DNA from: Pseudomonas campi
GTDB lineage: Bacteria > Pseudomonadota > Gammaproteobacteria > Pseudomonadales > Pseudomonadaceae
Assembly: GCF_013200955.2 (NCBI RefSeq)
Contig: NZ_CP053697.2
Coordinates: 3,968,001 to 4,032,000, forward strand
Length of the DNA stretch: 64,000 nucleotides
Direction: 5' to 3'
Shown here: positions 7,550 through 16,874 of the stretch, piece after piece
Layout: each line of letters begins with the position of its first letter
How positions within the stretch are numbered: position 1 is the first letter of the stretch
The notes under the pieces: model-generated
The model's input: only the letters and a program-made list of their open reading frames with translations
Database searches by the model: none
What the model was told of the DNA's origin: nothing
Program-made: the position numbers and the translations under genes

Positions 7550-9370
7550 TTACAAGTCCCAGGACAGGGAGAGGTTGATCCCCTGCTGGTCATCGTCGTC
7601 GCTGTTGCGGTAGCTGTAGCTACCGCGCAGCGACAGGCCTTCGGCCAACTTGTGGCTGACACCCAGGCTGGCACGAGTGGTCTTGTCGGTGGGCACATAG
7701 CCTTCCAGCGTGTACTCGATACCCGGCAGGGCGTTCTGCGACATGCTCACTTCGCTGACGTCGTCCTCGTACTCGCGCTCCTGCGCCACTTCGGCAAACA
7801 GGCGGGTCCGGGTATTGAGGTCGATGATGCCCTGCAGGCCAACACCCAGACGCTTGGAGGTCCGCTCCTGGTCGTCATAGGTCAGCGCAGTGGAACTCTG
7901 GCCATCTTCCGCATAGCCATCCAGTTCGACACGGGCATAGTCGGCGCTGATGAACGGGCTCAGGTGCCACTGGCTACCCGGCTGGGCGATGTCGTAGCCG
8001 AAACGGCCAGTGAAGGCCCACAGCGAGCCATCGGTGTCGCCTTCCTCGGCACGGGTGGTCGGACCCAGATCCATCTTGCGCTTGAGATCGGCATAGTCGA
8101 GGTGACCGGCACTGGCCGCCAGCTCGGCCCACCAGCGGTTTTCCTGATACTGGGCAAAGGCGGTGCCGATGTAACTGTTGAGGTCGTAATCGGAGTCGGC
8201 AGCGCCGGCTTCCAGGCTCTGCTCGTAGAAACCGGCGGCGAGACCGGCACGCCAGGCCTCGTTGATGCGGTAGCTGCCACCGAAGTTCAGGTTGTAGCCA
8301 TTGCCATCGGCAGAGCTGTCATAGACGTCGTAGTCGAGGCGCTGGCCGCCAGCATTGACGAATGCACGCCACTGGCCAACCGCCTGCCAGGCTTCCCAGT
8401 CGGCCTGCCACTGGGCACGCAACTGATCCTGGTGCGAGCGCAGGTTGCCATGCGCCATTTCCGGCAGCAGGCCGATTTCCCACGGGGCAGACAACAGCGA
8501 GTAGGCATAGTCGGAGATCAACGTCTGCCCGGCAATGGTCGGGTGCACGCTGTCGTCGAACAGCAGCTTGCTCGGATCGGGGCTGGTACCGTTGAGCCCG
8601 TAGACCGGGTTCTGGTTGGCGCCGCAGTCGTCAAAGCAGGTGCTCAGCAGCTCGGTGCGATCAGCCAGCAGGCCGTAGCGCGCCGGGTCGGCCAAGACTT
8701 CCGAGAGCATCAGGGGGACGTTGAGGGGAATGACCTCTGCATTGACCTGAGCGAGTTGAATGACCAACTCGTTGTTGAAGTCTTGGGCCAGGTTCGAAAC
8801 GGTGTTCTGCAAACCCCCGCCGAAGAAATTTGGGGTCAAGCCCACGTCCGGCAGCAACCAGACCATGATGTATTTGCCGCCTGCTTGCTGCAGCGCCTCA
8901 ACGCTATCGACCAAGCGCCCTGCAGAGGCTTGAGCGGTTTCAGTACTGAACACCTGCCCCTGGAGGAAGTCATTACCGCCACCGGTGAGGTAGTAAAGCG
9001 CATTGGAATCCGCACGGAAGCCATTGCTCGCCAGGTAGTTGTCGTTGACCGTATCGAGAATCTGATCGGTGCGATAGCCGCCCACCGCCCAGTTGTTACC
9101 CCCGGCATTGGCCGCCGCGCTGTCGTCCTCGCCAAAACCCAGCTTGCCGCCCAACAGCATGGGGCTAACCGGGCCGAAGGCCTCGCCTGCCAGGTAGGTC
9201 GGTCCGACCCGATTGGTGTACCGGATGGGGCCGTCGGCGCCAGTATTCCAGCCGGCATCGCTCAGGCTGTCGCCGAATACCACCATGGTTGAATAGGGGG
9301 ATGCCGACAGGGGCAGGGAAGCACTGGCAAGCAGGCAAGCCGCGGCCAGCGGAGTCAGAACGCGCTTCAT
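7550..9370 (-). CDS. estA: esterase EstA, GDSL-type autotransporter
   Basis: A 606-residue outer-membrane lipolytic enzyme. A signal peptide of about 23 residues precedes [10 protein letters not shown] with nucleophile Ser35; GGGNDF is block III, and DDSVHPT supplies the catalytic Asp and His. From about residue 335 to the C-terminal LSLSWDL is a 12-strand autotransporter beta domain ending in Leu. In P. aeruginosa EstA displays the esterase on the cell surface and affects rhamnolipid production and motility. A PsrA-type operator lies 73-88 bp upstream of the start. Confidence 0.93.
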   Translation of the reverse strand: MKRVLTPLAAACLLASASLPLSASPYSTMVVFGDSLSDAGWNTGADGPIRYTNRVGPTYLAGEAFGPVSPMLLGGKLGFGEDDSAAANAGGNNWAVGGYRTDQILDTVNDNYLASNGFRADSNALYYLTGGGNDFLQGQVFSTETAQASAGRLVDSVEALQQAGGKYIMVWLLPDVGLTPNFFGGGLQNTVSNLAQDFNNELVIQLAQVNAEVIPLNVPLMLSEVLADPARYGLLADRTELLSTCFDDCGANQNPVYGLNGTSPDPSKLLFDDSVHPTIAGQTLISDYAYSLLSAPWEIGLLPEMAHGNLRSHQDQLRAQWQADWEAWQAVGQWRAFVNAGGQRLDYDVYDSSADGNGYNLNFGGSYRINEAWRAGLAAGFYEQSLEAGAADSDYDLNSYIGTAFAQYQENRWWAELAASAGHLDYADLKRKMDLGPTTRAEEGDTDGSLWAFTGRFGYDIAQPGSQWHLSPFISADYARVELDGYAEDGQSSTALTYDDQERTSKRLGVGLQGIIDLNTRTRLFAEVAQEREYEDDVSEVSMSQNALPGIEYTLEGYVPTDKTTRASLGVSHKLAEGLSLRGSYSYRNSDDDDQQGINLSLSWDL

Positions 9371-9442
9371 CGAAATGTCCTTGTGATTGTTATTGGACTG
9401 GGTACCACTCGCCGACTCTAGCGTGATTCGTATCTCATTTCA

Positions 9443-9458
9443 TCAAACTCTTGTTTGA
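9443..9458. promoter_or_regulatory. PsrA-type operator upstream of estA
   Basis: Perfect 6-bp inverted repeat TCAAAC-TCTT-GTTTGA. It contains CAAAC-N4-GTTTG, the published PsrA consensus (G/C)AAAC-N2-4-GTTT(G/C) of Pseudomonas. It is in the estA 5' region, about 80 bp before the start codon. Binding is inferred. Confidence 0.6.
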
Positions 9459-9507
9459 ACTAATCATCGCCCGACGGATCGCCACCGTTACCTGCATGAT
9501 CGCCTCA

Positions 9508-10872
9508 TCATGCGCCGGTTTGTGGCTTGCGCAGCAGGCTGAAGGCCATCCCGCCGAGCAGCGCCACGCCGGCCAGCAGCACTGCCCACAGGCCGATGCG
9601 CTTCCAGTCCGCCTGCGACTGCGCCTGCTGCGCGGCCGCCTCGACAGCCGCCGGCACCTGCTGCGGCGCCGTCGCCAGACCCAGACTGGAAAGACGCGCC
9701 GGCTCGTAACCAGGAATCAGCGTACTCAGCGGCAAGGCCGCCGACTGCCCGGCCGCTTTGCCGATGGCCAGCTGGTAAGGCGCCGAACCGCGGGCGAGGA
9801 ACACCACCTGGGTACTGCGCATCGCCACCTGCAATTGCGGCGCCTGCTGGCCCAGGCCGCCGCCGCGCTCGTCCACCTGCAGGCGCAGCTGCTGCACCGG
9901 CGCGCCATACAGCTCGATCTCGTCCTGCCGCACCTCCTTGCCATTCTGCGGCAGGCGATAGAGCAGACCGCGGGCCAGCGGCTGCCACTCCAGCTTGCCA
10001 TCACGGCGGCTGGACAAGCTTACCGGCGCCAGGGTGTTGGCCTGATCGAGGCTGAATTTGACCCGTTGTATGGGCAGCGACAGCGGCAGCTCCCAGCTGT
10101 ATTCGCCGGCTTTGCTGCTGCGCGCCGGCAGTGGCGCAGACCAGACCAGCGGCGGCGCCGTGTCGGCATTGCCGATGCTGACCAGCTGCGCGGCTGTCAG
10201 GGCCGGCGCCTGCTGCGGCGCCAACCAGAGCAGGCGCAAATAGCGCGCCTTATGCCCCGGCAGCGCGACCTCGCGCTGGTCGATGCGCTCGTTGGCGAAG
10301 CTCAGACGCGCGATGCTGCCCTCGCCCCAGCTGCTCCAGTGCTGCAGGTCGTCGCTGGCCTCGATGGAAAAACGCTGGAAGCCTTCGCTGTCGGCGCTCC
10401 AGTCCAACAGCAGGCGATGCAACGGCAGGTCCACGGCACTGGCGTCGAGCAACCACCCGCGCAGGATCTGCTCGGCCGGCGCCGACTCCTCGGGCGCCAC
10501 TTCGACCAGGGTGCCGCTGGTGCTGCGCTGCACGCGGATGGCCGGCGCGCCCTGGGCAGTCGCCGCGCCCATCAGCGGGAACCATTTGACCGCCACCTGC
10601 TGGCGCTGCTCGGCGGCCTGCGCAGTACCGAGGGTCAGGGCATAGGCCAGGGCCTCGCCTTCACCGTTGAATACGCGCAGGTCACGCAAGTCTGCATGGC
10701 GGGCGGCGAAATGCAGAGCCGGCGGCAGCTCCAGGCGATACCAGGGGCCCTCGCCAGCCAGCGTCAGGGGCACGCGGGTGGCGTAGTCTCCAGCCTGCTC
10801 ACCCGCATTCGCCCAAGGCGCCAAGAGCAGCGCGGCCAGCAGCAACGGACGACACAACAAGACTTTGCTCAT
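9508..10872 (-). CDS. DUF3999 family membrane-anchored protein
   Basis: A 454-residue protein with an N-terminal signal sequence (ALLLAPWANA) and one C-terminal membrane helix (IGLWAVLLAGVALLGGMAF) near residues 423-445. Between them lie repeated beta-sandwich-like segments. The periplasmic DUF3999 family is usually encoded directly after a DUF2339 gene, as here: the ATG overlaps the DUF2339 stop as ATGA. Function unknown; a cell-envelope role is inferred from topology. Confidence 0.85.
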   Translation of the reverse strand: MSKVLLCRPLLLAALLLAPWANAGEQAGDYATRVPLTLAGEGPWYRLELPPALHFAARHADLRDLRVFNGEGEALAYALTLGTAQAAEQRQQVAVKWFPLMGAATAQGAPAIRVQRSTSGTLVEVAPEESAPAEQILRGWLLDASAVDLPLHRLLLDWSADSEGFQRFSIEASDDLQHWSSWGEGSIARLSFANERIDQREVALPGHKARYLRLLWLAPQQAPALTAAQLVSIGNADTAPPLVWSAPLPARSSKAGEYSWELPLSLPIQRVKFSLDQANTLAPVSLSSRRDGKLEWQPLARGLLYRLPQNGKEVRQDEIELYGAPVQQLRLQVDERGGGLGQQAPQLQVAMRSTQVVFLARGSAPYQLAIGKAAGQSAALPLSTLIPGYEPARLSSLGLATAPQQVPAAVEAAAQQAQSQADWKRIGLWAVLLAGVALLGGMAFSLLRKPQTGA

Positions 10873-13800
10873 GCTTTCACCTGTGCGGATTCACCGTCCG
10901 CCTTGCGTGGCGGCAGCGGTGCGAAATAGCCGACGACCAGCAACAACACGCCGACGCCGATAAAGGACACGATGCGTTCCAGGCCACCGCGGTTGCCCAG
11001 CTCGACGAAGAACAACTTGGCCACCACCACGCCGATCAGTGCGGCACCCACCAGCCACAGTTCGCGCCGGCCGCGCAGGTGACCGACGATCATCAGCGGC
11101 AGGGCGATCAGGGTCCAGACGATGGACAAGCCGGCCTGCACCAGCATCGAGTCGAGCAGCAAATCGAGCTGATAGGGCACGCCGCCCCAGTGATGAGCGG
11201 CGCGGAACACCGTGGCGGTGAACAGGGCAAACAGCGAAACGCCAGCCACCAGCTGCGCCACCTGCTCCGTGCGCACCGCCGCAACGCCCAGCTGCGGCAG
11301 CCCGCTGCGCAACCACTGATACACCCCGAGCAGGCTGAACAGCAGGCCCAGCTCCAGCGGGTTGACCAGCGGGATATAAGGCAGCGGCTCGGCGCCGCCG
11401 GCGCTGGCGATATTGGCCAGCCAGAACCAGCCGAGCATCAGCACCGCCAGCGGGGCGGCCGCCCACACCCGGTATTCGCGTGGATAAGCCGCCACCGGCC
11501 ACGGCCATGGTCGCGACGCCGCCATCAGCAGGAGGAAGGCGCTCGGCAGCAACGCCCAGCCCAGCCAGCGCCAGGCGTTGTACTGCTCGGACAACAGCAT
11601 CAGCAGGTAGCGCAGCTCCAGCGCCAATACCCCGAGGATCAACCAGCAGCCCAGCACATGGGCGGCACTCAAGGCACCACCCGGCAACAGGCCCGCGAGG
11701 CGGCGCAGCGACAACAGGTGCACGGCGAACAGTAGCCCCCAGGCCAACCAGCCGAAATCCGCCGCCGGGTGATAGTTGCGTTCGCCGACCTGCAGCAGGA
11801 TCACCCCGGCCACCGGCACCAGCAGCGTGCACAGCAAGGCCAAGGCGCGCCAGCGCAGACGTGCCGCCAGCCAGGCCCACAGCGCCACGCTCAGCGCCGC
11901 GGCCAGCAACAGCAGCGAACCCTGCAGACCCGGCGCGACAAAGCGCACGATCTCGGCCGCCAGGGCCAGCGCCCACCAGCCCGCACCCCACACCAGCAAC
12001 AGTTGCGACAAGCGCTGCAGGCTCAGGCTGCCCAGTTCACCGGCCTGCTGGCGCAGCAACACATGACGCAGGCGCCAGGCGCCAATCTGCGCGGCAATGG
12101 CCAGTACCAGCGGCGTCCAGAAGCCGGCATGGGCCAGCGGACGCAGCCCCTCGCTGGGCAGATAGCCGAGCAGCAGGGGGCTGGCCGCGAGGAAGGCAAT
12201 GCCGCCAACCACCTGCAGCAGCAGGCCGAAGAAGAAACTGACGCGCAGCTGCAGGCGCAGGCTGAGCCAGATGATCAGCAGGCCGGTGCCCGCCCACACC
12301 GCGCTGGCGCTGTGCCAGGGCAGCACGAACAGCACCGCCAGGTTGATGAACACCAGGCCGACCAGCATCACCAGTGACAAGCCGCGCAGCAGGCCGCGAT
12401 CGCTGCTGACCAGCTTGTCGCGCGCAGCAATCAGCATGCCGGCCACCAGCGCCAGGCCGATCAGCGAGCAGACCAGCAGGCCACGCCAGCCGGAATCGAG
12501 CACGCCGCCCTCGCCCTGTTCTGCCCCCTGCAGCTTGCTGAGGAAGATCAGGCCACCGAGCAGTTGCACAGCAAAGGCGCTGAACAGGAAAGTGCGCGAC
12601 TGCAGGCGCAGGCCAACCCACAACGTCGCCAACCCGGCCAGGGCCCAGCTGATGGCGGTGCCCTCGGCGGCGAAACACAGCGGTGCGATCAGATAGAGAA
12701 ACAGCAACCCGCCCACTGCCAGCAACGGCAGGCCACGGCGTTCCCAGGCCTTGCTGGTCTCCAGCGGCGCCTGGCGCAGTTGCCAGAAGCTGAACAGCAG
12801 CGCCGCACCGAGCATCAATGCGCCCAATGGCGCGCCCCCCAGCACCGTGGCGCTGGGCATGCTGAAACTGAGTTCACCGAGGAACGCCAGCGCCGCGCCC
12901 AACTGCAGCAGCAGGGCAAAGGCGCGCGCCAACGGCCGCCCCTGGCGCAGGCCGAGCCAGAAGATCCCAGCGCCTTCCACCGCCCAGGCTGCCGACGTCC
13001 AGCGCGCATCCAGGCCCAGCGGGATGGCCAGGCTGGCGAAGATCACCCCGAGGGCCAGGCAGGTTTCCACCAGCAACAGCGTACGCCCCGGCGCGCGGCC
13101 ACTGAGCACGCGGGCCAGCAACAGATAGAACAGGCCCAGACCGAGGGCGCTGAAGGCGGCGGCAAACTCGATGTGCTGCACTATCGCGTACTGCAGGCCG
13201 AAGCCCACCAGCGGCGTGCCGAACAACACGCTGCCATCCACGTAATCGGCCTTGTCCCGCGCCCAGCGCAGCAGTTCGCCACGTTCCTGCGGCGCCGCCT
13301 CGGCCTCGCGCAGCTTGCGCCGGGCAAACAGCAGGCCGATGGCCACGTACATCAGGAAGAACAGGATCAGGAATGGCTCGGTGCTCCACAGCAGTTCCGC
13401 CTTGTAGTAACGCAGCCCCCAGGCGAAGCCGATGCCGAAGGTGCCGAGGAAACCGACCAGGTTGAGCAGGCGCCAGGCCTTGAACCAGGCGATGGCGAAG
13501 ATGCCGCTGTTGAGCAGGATCAAGTAGGAAAACAGCGCCACATGGTTGCCGCTGCCAGTGGAGGTCAGGATCGGTGCGGCGAAGCCGCCCAGCGCCGCCG
13601 CCACCGCCAGACCCAGGGCGTTCTGCGCCACCGCCAGGATCGCCGAAAACACGGTGACCAGCACCAGCAGGCCGAGGGCCATCTTCGGATCGAGCAGCGG
13701 GTGCAGGCGCATCGCCGCGAAGGTGGTCAGGTACAGCACGGCCACGCCGGTGCCTTGCAGGATCAGGCCGTAGCTGCCGACCCGCTCGCGCAGCCACCAG

Positions 13801-14477
13801 CCCAGCCCGAGCAGGGCAATGGCACTAGCGGCGACGCCGGCATAACGCATCTCGACCGGCACCACCATGCCTTCGGTGGCATAACGCAGAAGGAAGGCCA
13901 GGCCGAGAAACAACAGCACCACGCCAACCCGCAGCACGGTATTGCCACCGAACAGCCAGGCCTTGGCCAGACCGATGGCCCGCTCGATGGGCGAAGGTTC
14001 GCGGGGCTTTCTGGGAGCAGGCGGCGCGATCGGCTCGGCAGGGCGGGCCGGCTGGATCGGCGCCGACTGCCAGCTGTCCGGCTGCTCGCGGGACAGCACC
14101 GGCTCGGTGACGGGCTGCAACTCTGGCAGCTCGAAGACCAGCTCGCTGTCCGGCTCGACCGGCGCGGGTGCAGACGCGGCCGGCAGCACCAACTCTGGCA
14201 CAACGGCAGCGGGTTCGGCGGGCACGGATTGCTCGGCGGGTTGGCCGCCCTGCTCCAGCTTGAGCAAGCGTTCGTAGAGTGCCGTGGTGCCACGCTCGAA
14301 GCGCTCGGCAAACCCCTTGAGTTCCTGGCGCAGCTTGGCGTTCTCGCCCGCCAACTGGTGCAGGCGCAGGGCTTGCCCCAGCCCCAACCCGATCAAACCG
14401 CCAAGCAGGGCACTGGTGACCGATTCACCGGCCAGCGCACCGAGCACCAGGCCGACCAGCATGAAGATCCATTGCAT
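10869..14477 (-). CDS. DUF2339 family large polytopic membrane protein
   Basis: A 1202-residue protein. The N terminus has two hydrophobic stretches (MLVGLVLGALAGESV, ALLGGLIGLGLGQAL), then a short coiled coil (residues 38-65) and a Pro/Glu-rich linker to about 150. The rest is nearly continuous membrane helices, of the order of thirty, with Trp-rich turns. The ATG at 14477 was chosen because upstream codons are Arg-rich shadow sequence and the family begins with the MxWIFxLxG helix. It forms a unit with the DUF3999 gene. The role in the envelope is unknown. Confidence 0.87.
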   Translation of the reverse strand: MQWIFMLVGLVLGALAGESVTSALLGGLIGLGLGQALRLHQLAGENAKLRQELKGFAERFERGTTALYERLLKLEQGGQPAEQSVPAEPAAVVPELVLPAASAPAPVEPDSELVFELPELQPVTEPVLSREQPDSWQSAPIQPARPAEPIAPPAPRKPREPSPIERAIGLAKAWLFGGNTVLRVGVVLLFLGLAFLLRYATEGMVVPVEMRYAGVAASAIALLGLGWWLRERVGSYGLILQGTGVAVLYLTTFAAMRLHPLLDPKMALGLLVLVTVFSAILAVAQNALGLAVAAALGGFAAPILTSTGSGNHVALFSYLILLNSGIFAIAWFKAWRLLNLVGFLGTFGIGFAWGLRYYKAELLWSTEPFLILFFLMYVAIGLLFARRKLREAEAAPQERGELLRWARDKADYVDGSVLFGTPLVGFGLQYAIVQHIEFAAAFSALGLGLFYLLLARVLSGRAPGRTLLLVETCLALGVIFASLAIPLGLDARWTSAAWAVEGAGIFWLGLRQGRPLARAFALLLQLGAALAFLGELSFSMPSATVLGGAPLGALMLGAALLFSFWQLRQAPLETSKAWERRGLPLLAVGGLLFLYLIAPLCFAAEGTAISWALAGLATLWVGLRLQSRTFLFSAFAVQLLGGLIFLSKLQGAEQGEGGVLDSGWRGLLVCSLIGLALVAGMLIAARDKLVSSDRGLLRGLSLVMLVGLVFINLAVLFVLPWHSASAVWAGTGLLIIWLSLRLQLRVSFFFGLLLQVVGGIAFLAASPLLLGYLPSEGLRPLAHAGFWTPLVLAIAAQIGAWRLRHVLLRQQAGELGSLSLQRLSQLLLVWGAGWWALALAAEIVRFVAPGLQGSLLLLAAALSVALWAWLAARLRWRALALLCTLLVPVAGVILLQVGERNYHPAADFGWLAWGLLFAVHLLSLRRLAGLLPGGALSAAHVLGCWLILGVLALELRYLLMLLSEQYNAWRWLGWALLPSAFLLLMAASRPWPWPVAAYPREYRVWAAAPLAVLMLGWFWLANIASAGGAEPLPYIPLVNPLELGLLFSLLGVYQWLRSGLPQLGVAAVRTEQVAQLVAGVSLFALFTATVFRAAHHWGGVPYQLDLLLDSMLVQAGLSIVWTLIALPLMIVGHLRGRRELWLVGAALIGVVVAKLFFVELGNRGGLERIVSFIGVGVLLLVVGYFAPLPPRKADGESAQVKA

Positions 14478-14623
14478 GCATTTGCTTCCCGAGCCGTTGG
14501 GGCGAAATCCTTTGCGCGCGGCAGCCAACGCTGCACGTGCGACCGCGGATGGCCGAGTATATCGGCGCGCTCGCCTGACCATACAGAGACGATTGCCAAC
14601 TGGGCCACAGGCACATAGCCCCG

Positions 14624-14798
14624 AGGACGGGTGAAACCCGCGACCTCGGCAAGGCGGATAGCGCCCGGCCCGCGGGCACGTAGGGTGGATCACGCTTCAC
14701 CGATCCACCGAGCGAGGCCAGTGGTGGATGAGCAGAGCGTCATCCACCCTACATCGGGTGACACCCCGCGACAGGGGCAACGCGGGTTTCACCCGTCC
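14624..14798. repeat. nested REP-like structure (one REP inside another)
   Basis: Outer arms GGACGGGTGAAACCCGCG (14624) and CGCGGGTTTCACCCGTCC (to 14798) belong to the GGGTGAAACCCGCG family seen intact at 31790-31840. Inside them sits a GTAGGGTGGAT...ATCCACCCTAC hairpin (about 14681-14752) of the family at 281 and 460. Together with a partial GAGCGGATTTTATCCGCGAT hairpin at about 14812-14831 and the terminator below, this accounts for most of the 448-bp gap after 14477. Confidence 0.75.
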
Positions 14799-14874
14799 TA
14801 CCCAGTGTGAGAGCGGATTTTATCCGCGATGAAGATTCTCAGACGGCCACAGATGAAACTGAACAGTCGCCCAA

Positions 14875-14905
14875 ACAAAAGCCCCGGTTGATTAGGCCGG
14901 GGCTT
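14875..14905 (-). terminator. rho-independent terminator for the acyl-CoA dehydrogenase at 14926
   Basis: AAGCCCCGG and CCGGGGCTT pair around TTGATTAGG; on the minus strand the stem is followed by TTTTG. It lies 21 bp after the stop. Confidence 0.85.
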
Positions 14906-14925
14906 CTGGTCTTACCGCGCCAGTT

Positions 14926-16704
14926 TTAGAACTGAGCGGCGTCCAGCAGGTACAGGCTTTCGCTACCAGCCTTGACCGAAGCGGTCAGCGAGTGGATGCG
15001 CGGCAGCAGGCGGGCGAAGAAGAAACGCGCGGTGCCCAGTTTGCTGACGTAGAAATCGCCTTGATCCTGCTTGGCCAGCGCGGTGCGCGCCATCAGGGCC
15101 CACATGTAGGCATAGGCGGTATAACCGAACACATGCAGGTATTCGACCGAAGCGGCGCCGACTTCGTTCGGGTTGGCCTTGGCGCGCTCCAGCAGATCGG
15201 CGGTCATCAATTCCAGGTTGGCGATGGCGTCTTTCAGCGGGTTGATGAACTCGGCCAGGGAGGCGTCGGCGCTGTCGGTGAAGGCCTTGATCTCTTCGGC
15301 GAAGTGCTTGTAGAACGCACCGCCGCTGCCGACGACTTTACGACCGACCAAGTCGAGCGCCTGGATGCCGTTGGTGCCTTCGTAGATCTGGGTGATGCGG
15401 CAGTCGCGGATCAGCTGCTCCTGGCCCCACTCACGGACGTAGCCGTGGCCGCCGAAAATCTGCTGACCGTGAGTGGTGGTTTCCAGCGCCATGTCGGTGA
15501 GGAAGGCCTTGGCCACCGGGGTCAGCAGAGCAACCAGCTCTTCCGCGCGCTTGCGGGTGGCGGCGTCTTCGCTGAACTTGGCGGTGTCGAGCTGCATGGC
15601 CACGTAGCTGGAGAAGGCGCGACCACCTTCGTTCAGCGCTTTCATGGTCAACAGCATGCGACGGACGTCCGGGTGCACGATGATCGGGTCGGCGGCCTTG
15701 TCTTTAGCCACCGGGCCGGTCGGCGCGCGGCTCTGGATGCGATCGCAGGCGTACTCCACGGCGTTCTGGTAGCTGCGCTCACCCAGGGACAGACCCTGGA
15801 TGCCGACGCCCAGACGCTCGTAGTTCATCATGGTGAACATGGCGGCGAGGCCCTTGTTCGGCGCATCGACGATCCAGCCAGTGGCGCCGTCGAAGTTCAT
15901 CACGCAGGTGGCCGAAGCCTTGATGCCCATCTTGTGCTCGATCGAACCACAGGACAGCGCGTTCTTCTCGCCCAGCGAGCCGTCGGCATTGACCATAAAC
16001 TTCGGCACCAGGAACAGCGAGATGCCTTTCGGACCGGCCGGGGCGTCCGGCAGCTTGGCCAGCACCAAGTGGATGATGTTCTCGGTCAGGTCGTGCTCAC
16101 CGCCGGTGATGAAGATCTTGGTGCCGGAGATTTTGTAGCTGCCGTCGGCCTGCGGTTCGGCCTTGGTGCGGATGATGCCCAGGTCGGTGCCGGCATGCGG
16201 CTCGGTCAGGCACATGGAGCCCGCCCAGGTGCCGCCGTACATGTTCGGCAGGTATTGCTCTTTCAGCTCTTCGCTGGCGTGGGCATTGATCGACAGGCAG
16301 GCACCGGCGGTCAGCATCGGGTACAAGCCGAACGACAGGTTGGCCGAGTTGACCATTTCCTCGACCTGGGCCGAGATCACCTTGGGCATGCCCATGCCGC
16401 CGAATACCGGGTCACCACCGACGCCAACCCAGCCGCCTTCGGCATAGGTCTGGTAGGCCTGCGGGAAACCGGCCGGGGTTTTCACCGCACCGTCGGTCCA
16501 GGAGCAGCCTTCTTCGTCGCCGCTGCGATTGAGCGGGGCGATCACGCCACCGGTGACCTTGCCTGCTTCTTCGAGGATGGCTGCGGCGGTGTCTTCGTCC
16601 ACCACTTCGGCCAGGGCCGGCAACTGTGCCCACAGCTTGGAAACTTCGAACACTTCATTGAGCACGAAGCGCATGTCGCGCAGGGGAGCTTTGTAGTCAG
16701 CCAT
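14926..16704 (-). CDS. acyl-CoA dehydrogenase, long-form (paralogue 1)
   Basis: A 592-residue flavoenzyme that introduces the trans-2 double bond in acyl-CoA beta-oxidation. The N-terminal extension MADYKAPLRDMRFVLNEVF is the AcylCoA_DH_N cap of the 600-residue class. FAD/substrate segments are MCLTEPHAGTDLG (about residue 160) and ITGGEHDLTENI; the catalytic base is Glu in YEGTNGIQALD (about residue 440). It is one of three same-strand paralogues and, from memory, corresponds to P. aeruginosa PA0506 (FadE1). It ends at a strong terminator. Confidence 0.93.
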   Translation of the reverse strand: MADYKAPLRDMRFVLNEVFEVSKLWAQLPALAEVVDEDTAAAILEEAGKVTGGVIAPLNRSGDEEGCSWTDGAVKTPAGFPQAYQTYAEGGWVGVGGDPVFGGMGMPKVISAQVEEMVNSANLSFGLYPMLTAGACLSINAHASEELKEQYLPNMYGGTWAGSMCLTEPHAGTDLGIIRTKAEPQADGSYKISGTKIFITGGEHDLTENIIHLVLAKLPDAPAGPKGISLFLVPKFMVNADGSLGEKNALSCGSIEHKMGIKASATCVMNFDGATGWIVDAPNKGLAAMFTMMNYERLGVGIQGLSLGERSYQNAVEYACDRIQSRAPTGPVAKDKAADPIIVHPDVRRMLLTMKALNEGGRAFSSYVAMQLDTAKFSEDAATRKRAEELVALLTPVAKAFLTDMALETTTHGQQIFGGHGYVREWGQEQLIRDCRITQIYEGTNGIQALDLVGRKVVGSGGAFYKHFAEEIKAFTDSADASLAEFINPLKDAIANLELMTADLLERAKANPNEVGAASVEYLHVFGYTAYAYMWALMARTALAKQDQGDFYVSKLGTARFFFARLLPRIHSLTASVKAGSESLYLLDAAQF

Positions 16705-16742
16705 GGAGCAATCCTCGAACGAAACAGCAGGTATACGGGAGT

Positions 16743-16761
16743 GTTCGAAGTTTAACCGAAC
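16743..16761. promoter_or_regulatory. inverted repeat upstream of acyl-CoA dehydrogenase 1
   Basis: GTTCG-AAGTTTAAC-CGAAC lies 39-57 bp before the start at 16704. It is a possible operator but does not match the PsrA spacing. Confidence 0.3.
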
Positions 16762-16874
16762 AACTTTTCAGACACATAGGGTCGCGTCATGACCAGACAG
16801 TCACAGTCTGTTTACCGAACGCCACAACGCAAAAACCCGCCAACTAACAGCCTCTTGCAGCACTAAGCCGCTGG

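Noticed and set aside
7508-9292. 594-codon open frame antisense to estA
   Set aside because: Opposes a complete GDSL autotransporter and has no recognisable motif.
12564-14618. 684-codon open frame antisense to the DUF2339 gene
   Set aside because: Gln/Arg-rich shadow of a membrane protein gene; no Shine-Dalgarno or domain.
14478-14693. Longer N terminus for the DUF2339 protein
   Set aside because: The extra 72 codons are Arg/Pro-rich and overlap REP sequence; the family starts at the hydrophobic helix encoded from 14477.
16743-16761. PsrA site before acyl-CoA dehydrogenase 1
   Set aside because: The GTTCG-N9-CGAAC dyad does not match the AAAC/GTTT half-sites.
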